Of a stretch of DNA of 64,000 nt, positions 62,107 through 64,000 are shown one piece after another (positions within the stretch are counted from its first letter, which is position 1; the number at the start of each line of letters is the position of its first letter). Made by a program: the position numbers and the translations under genes. Source of the DNA: Sandaracinobacteroides saxicola (GTDB lineage Bacteria > Pseudomonadota > Alphaproteobacteria > Sphingomonadales > Sphingomonadaceae); assembly GCF_014117445.1 (NCBI RefSeq), contig NZ_CP059851.1, positions 2,728,001-2,792,000 of the forward strand, read 5' to 3'. The notes beneath the pieces were generated by a model that made no database searches, was not told where the DNA came from, and was given only the letters and a program-made list of their open reading frames with translations.

Positions 62107-62930
62107 CGGGGCTGCTCGCGCACGATCCGCACGCGCTGCTGCTTCTTGCCGCCGAGGCGGAGTTCGGCGGTGTCGAACAGGCGGTCAACGATCATGTGGC
62201 TGCCACGCACGCGGTAGTTGACCAGCTCGGCGGTCTTGCCATTGGCGCCGATCACGAACAGCGGCGGCATCTCGCCCTGTGCGATGCCGGCCGGGAATGC
62301 GATGAAGGCTTGCGTGCCGTCGTCGAACGCCAGCAGCGGGCGCCAGGGTGCCTTGCCATCGATGCGGTAGCCGAAGTTCAGCCGCTCGATGTCGAGGCCT
62401 GCTGCCACAGGCGCGGTTGCAGCATCGCGTTCAGAGTTTCGGGCAAGTGCGATGAGCGCGTCCTGCGGATAGGTCCAGGCGACCGAAGCCATATACGTGG
62501 ACGACATCGCGCGGAGCTCGATGTGGTAGGTCCGGCGGTCGGTGTTGATGAGGAGGTTGGTGGCAAGATCGGGGCGTGTCGGTTTGACGAGGATGTGGAC
62601 GCGAAGGGTCGGTCCGCTGCCGCTGATTGTGTCGCCGATGATCCAGCGCGCGGTGTCGCCCGCGGCGACCGGGCCGGGGCCGACAAGCCGTTCACCCGGT
62701 TCAAGCGCGATGTCTGTCACCTGTCCGGGGGCTGTGTAGACCTGATAGAGCGAGCCTTCGGCATAGGCGAACCGTTGGATGGCATTGATGTAGCCGGCGC
62801 GATCCGGCTGGACGCGGGCCGCTGCGTTGGCGACAGCCACATTGCGGGCAGGCTCAGCGTGAACCGCGCTGCCGGTTGCCAGCATGAGAACGAGCAGCAG
62901 ACCTTGCGGGGGGTTTTGGAGGGGGGTCAT
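62103..62930 (-). CDS. trbG: conjugal transfer protein TrbG (VirB9 family)
   Basis: TrbG is a 275-residue periplasmic component of the T4SS core. A signal peptide (LLLVLMLATGSAVHAEPARN) is followed by the VirB9 domain: AYAEGSLYQVYTAPGQVTDIAL, RTYHIELRAMSSTYMASVAW, and near the end NYRVRGSHMIVDRLFDTAELRLG. It overlaps trbF at its start and trbI at its end by 4 bases each. Confidence 0.92.
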   Translation of the reverse strand: MTPLQNPPQGLLLVLMLATGSAVHAEPARNVAVANAAARVQPDRAGYINAIQRFAYAEGSLYQVYTAPGQVTDIALEPGERLVGPGPVAAGDTARWIIGDTISGSGPTLRVHILVKPTRPDLATNLLINTDRRTYHIELRAMSSTYMASVAWTYPQDALIALARNSERDAATAPVAAGLDIERLNFGYRIDGKAPWRPLLAFDDGTQAFIAFPAGIAQGEMPPLFVIGANGKTAELVNYRVRGSHMIVDRLFDTAELRLGGKKQQRVRIVREQPR

Positions 62931-63610
62931 TGGCGCATCTCCCGCGACCAGTTGATGGCGTGGACGAAGATGCCGAGCGGGTTTTTCCGGAGCGCTTCGG
63001 CGGTGGTCGGCGGCTGCACCACGACCGTCAGAATCGCGGTCCAGCTCTCGGCCCCGGCGAGCTGGCCTTCCGCATAGCGCCGCTCGGACCAGGCAACACG
63101 GAAGCTGTCGGGCGAGGCACGGATGACGCTCGAGACATCGACCGCAATCTGTTCCTTCCCCACCCTCGAGAACGGATCGTTGACCCGGGCATAGTCGTTG
63201 AGCGCAATGGCGCCGCGATCGGTGGTGAAGTCATAGGCGCCGAGCCAGTCCTGGCGCAGCACGATGGGATCGACCGGCACGGAGCGAACCTGCTCGATAA
63301 ACCGGGCCAGATGCCAGGCGATTTCCGGGTCGCTGGCGCGATGCCCTTGTTCGGCCGGGCCGACGGCAACGGCGCGTCCCGAACGATCGACCTCGACGAT
63401 CCAGGGCACCACCGTGCCGCGTGTGCCTTGCCACACGAGCGCGGCCGAGAGGCCAGCAACAAGCGCAAGCTGGCCCAGCGCCATCAGGCGCCAGTTGCGC
63501 GCTTGCACACGGGCGGAGCCGATGCGGTCGTCCCAAGCTTGACCGGCGCGCTGGTAGGGTGTTTCCGGTTCGGGTGTCGTGCCGTAGCGGACGGACGGTC
63601 GCTTCCACAT
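62927..63610 (-). CDS. trbF: conjugal transfer protein TrbF (VirB8 family)
   Basis: TrbF is a 227-residue inner-membrane VirB8-like protein. A membrane segment (MALGQLALVAGLSAALVW) follows the N-terminal YQRAGQAWDDRIGSARVQAR. The periplasmic domain contains VRSVPVDPIVLRQDWLGAYD, RGAIALNDYARVNDPFSRVG and FVHAINWSREM. It lies 4 bases below trbL and overlaps trbG by 4 bases. Confidence 0.92.
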   Translation of the reverse strand: MWKRPSVRYGTTPEPETPYQRAGQAWDDRIGSARVQARNWRLMALGQLALVAGLSAALVWQGTRGTVVPWIVEVDRSGRAVAVGPAEQGHRASDPEIAWHLARFIEQVRSVPVDPIVLRQDWLGAYDFTTDRGAIALNDYARVNDPFSRVGKEQIAVDVSSVIRASPDSFRVAWSERRYAEGQLAGAESWTAILTVVVQPPTTAEALRKNPLGIFVHAINWSREMRQ

Positions 63611-63614
63611 GATC

Positions 63615-64000
63615 CTACTCCGAGACCTTGACGGATGATCCGGTGCCGCCGCCGTCGCCGGCTTTCAGGGCGTGGGCTGCAAGCCCGATTCCGTGACCCA
63701 TGGACTGGCTGCGGCGCATGCGTCGGGCCCAGTCGGGAACCCCAGATACGCCGGTCGCACTGCCGCCTCCCGATCCACCACCTGCGGGAGCCAACTGCTG
63801 GCGCAGTGCCGCTGCCGCCTGCCGGAGCGGGCTTGTCGCGCCAGTTGGTGCGGCGCTTCCGCCCGACATGCCGCCTGAAGCTGGCGCCGGGGCGCGGGTG
63901 CCGCCCATCGCCGCGCCAGCAGCATAGGCGCCGCCGCGCGCTACGCCGCCGACAGCGGCCGCGCCCATGCGCGCCGCTCCCATCCCGGCAAGTGCCGCGC
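63615..64000 (-). CDS. trbL: conjugal transfer protein TrbL, C-terminal part
   Basis: Only the C-terminus is in view: a Gly/Ala-rich, low-complexity segment (AAAALRQQLAPAGGGSGGG and PDWARRMRRSQ) ending SSVKVSE. The frame stays open to the right edge, giving an upstream reading of AALAGMGAARMGAA. In trb operons TrbL lies directly upstream of trbF and ends in such a Gly-rich tail. Family assignment is by position and composition. Confidence 0.72.
   Translation of the reverse strand, partial: AALAGMGAARMGAAAVGGVARGGAYAAGAAMGGTRAPAPASGGMSGGSAAPTGATSPLRQAAAALRQQLAPAGGGSGGGSATGVSGVPDWARRMRRSQSMGHGIGLAAHALKAGDGGGTGSSVKVSE

Overview
The window is GC-rich, densely packed bacterial chromosome, with many 4-base gene overlaps. 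It looks like an alphaproteobacterium, most likely of the order Sphingomonadales. The basis is gene content and order: mreBCD-mrdA-rodA, an OlsB-type acyltransferase, a large TonB-dependent receptor, many acyl-CoA and oxygenase genes, and an rsmI-yraN-gshB cluster next to a divergent LpoA-type lipoprotein. This is an inference from gene families; no rRNA gene is present.

Layout. 1-10.0 kb: trmB-accA-M48 peptidase on the minus strand, a Rieske oxygenase, small stress and hydrolase genes, a ferritin-like protein, a dicarboxylate symporter, and a coupled kinase-like / acyl-CoA dehydrogenase / Nudix operon. 10-16 kb: an outer-membrane barrel protein with a clear terminator, glnD, a molybdopterin oxidoreductase and tRNA-Gly(CCC). 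16-24.7 kb: a GH5-like glycosidase coupled to a PhyH oxygenase, ETF-ubiquinone oxidoreductase, a degenerate uracil-DNA-glycosylase-like gene, a lytic transglycosylase, a RelE-type toxin-antitoxin pair with a remarkable palindromic promoter, moaB and corA. 24.7-35 kb: a TonB receptor, acyl-CoA dehydrogenase, serine hydrolase, tesB, Nudix, an MGMT-like protein, aldehyde dehydrogenase and DedA. 35-46 kb: gshB, a VapBC pair, SirB1-like, yraN, rsmI, divergent lpoA, an M20 peptidase plus second Rieske oxygenase, a zeta-toxin-like kinase with a small partner, ampG and olsB. 46-52 kb: a YgjP-like metallohydrolase, two MFS transporters, a methyltransferase and an FAD monooxygenase. 52.1-53.2 kb: a sharply bounded AT-rich island with one gene encoding a TerB-like plus BRCT protein. 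53-60.7 kb: mutL and the rod-shape operon mreB-mreC-mreD-mrdA-rodA, then tRNA-Lys(CTT). 60.9-64 kb: trbI, trbG, trbF and the end of trbL, a type IV secretion block that probably marks the edge of an integrative conjugative element at the tRNA-Lys gene.

The most unusual items are these. First, a 48-base near-perfect palindrome holds a consensus-like promoter on each strand and places the toxin GTG at the expected transcription start, which predicts a leaderless toxin mRNA. Second, the foreign TerB-BRCT gene fits exactly between two core genes. Third, a 107-bp repeat has TTAGAGC ends that supply the stop codons of two convergent genes. Fourth, two tandem hairpins have become coding sequence inside the MutL linker. 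Fifth, a zeta-kinase module abuts the muropeptide permease gene.
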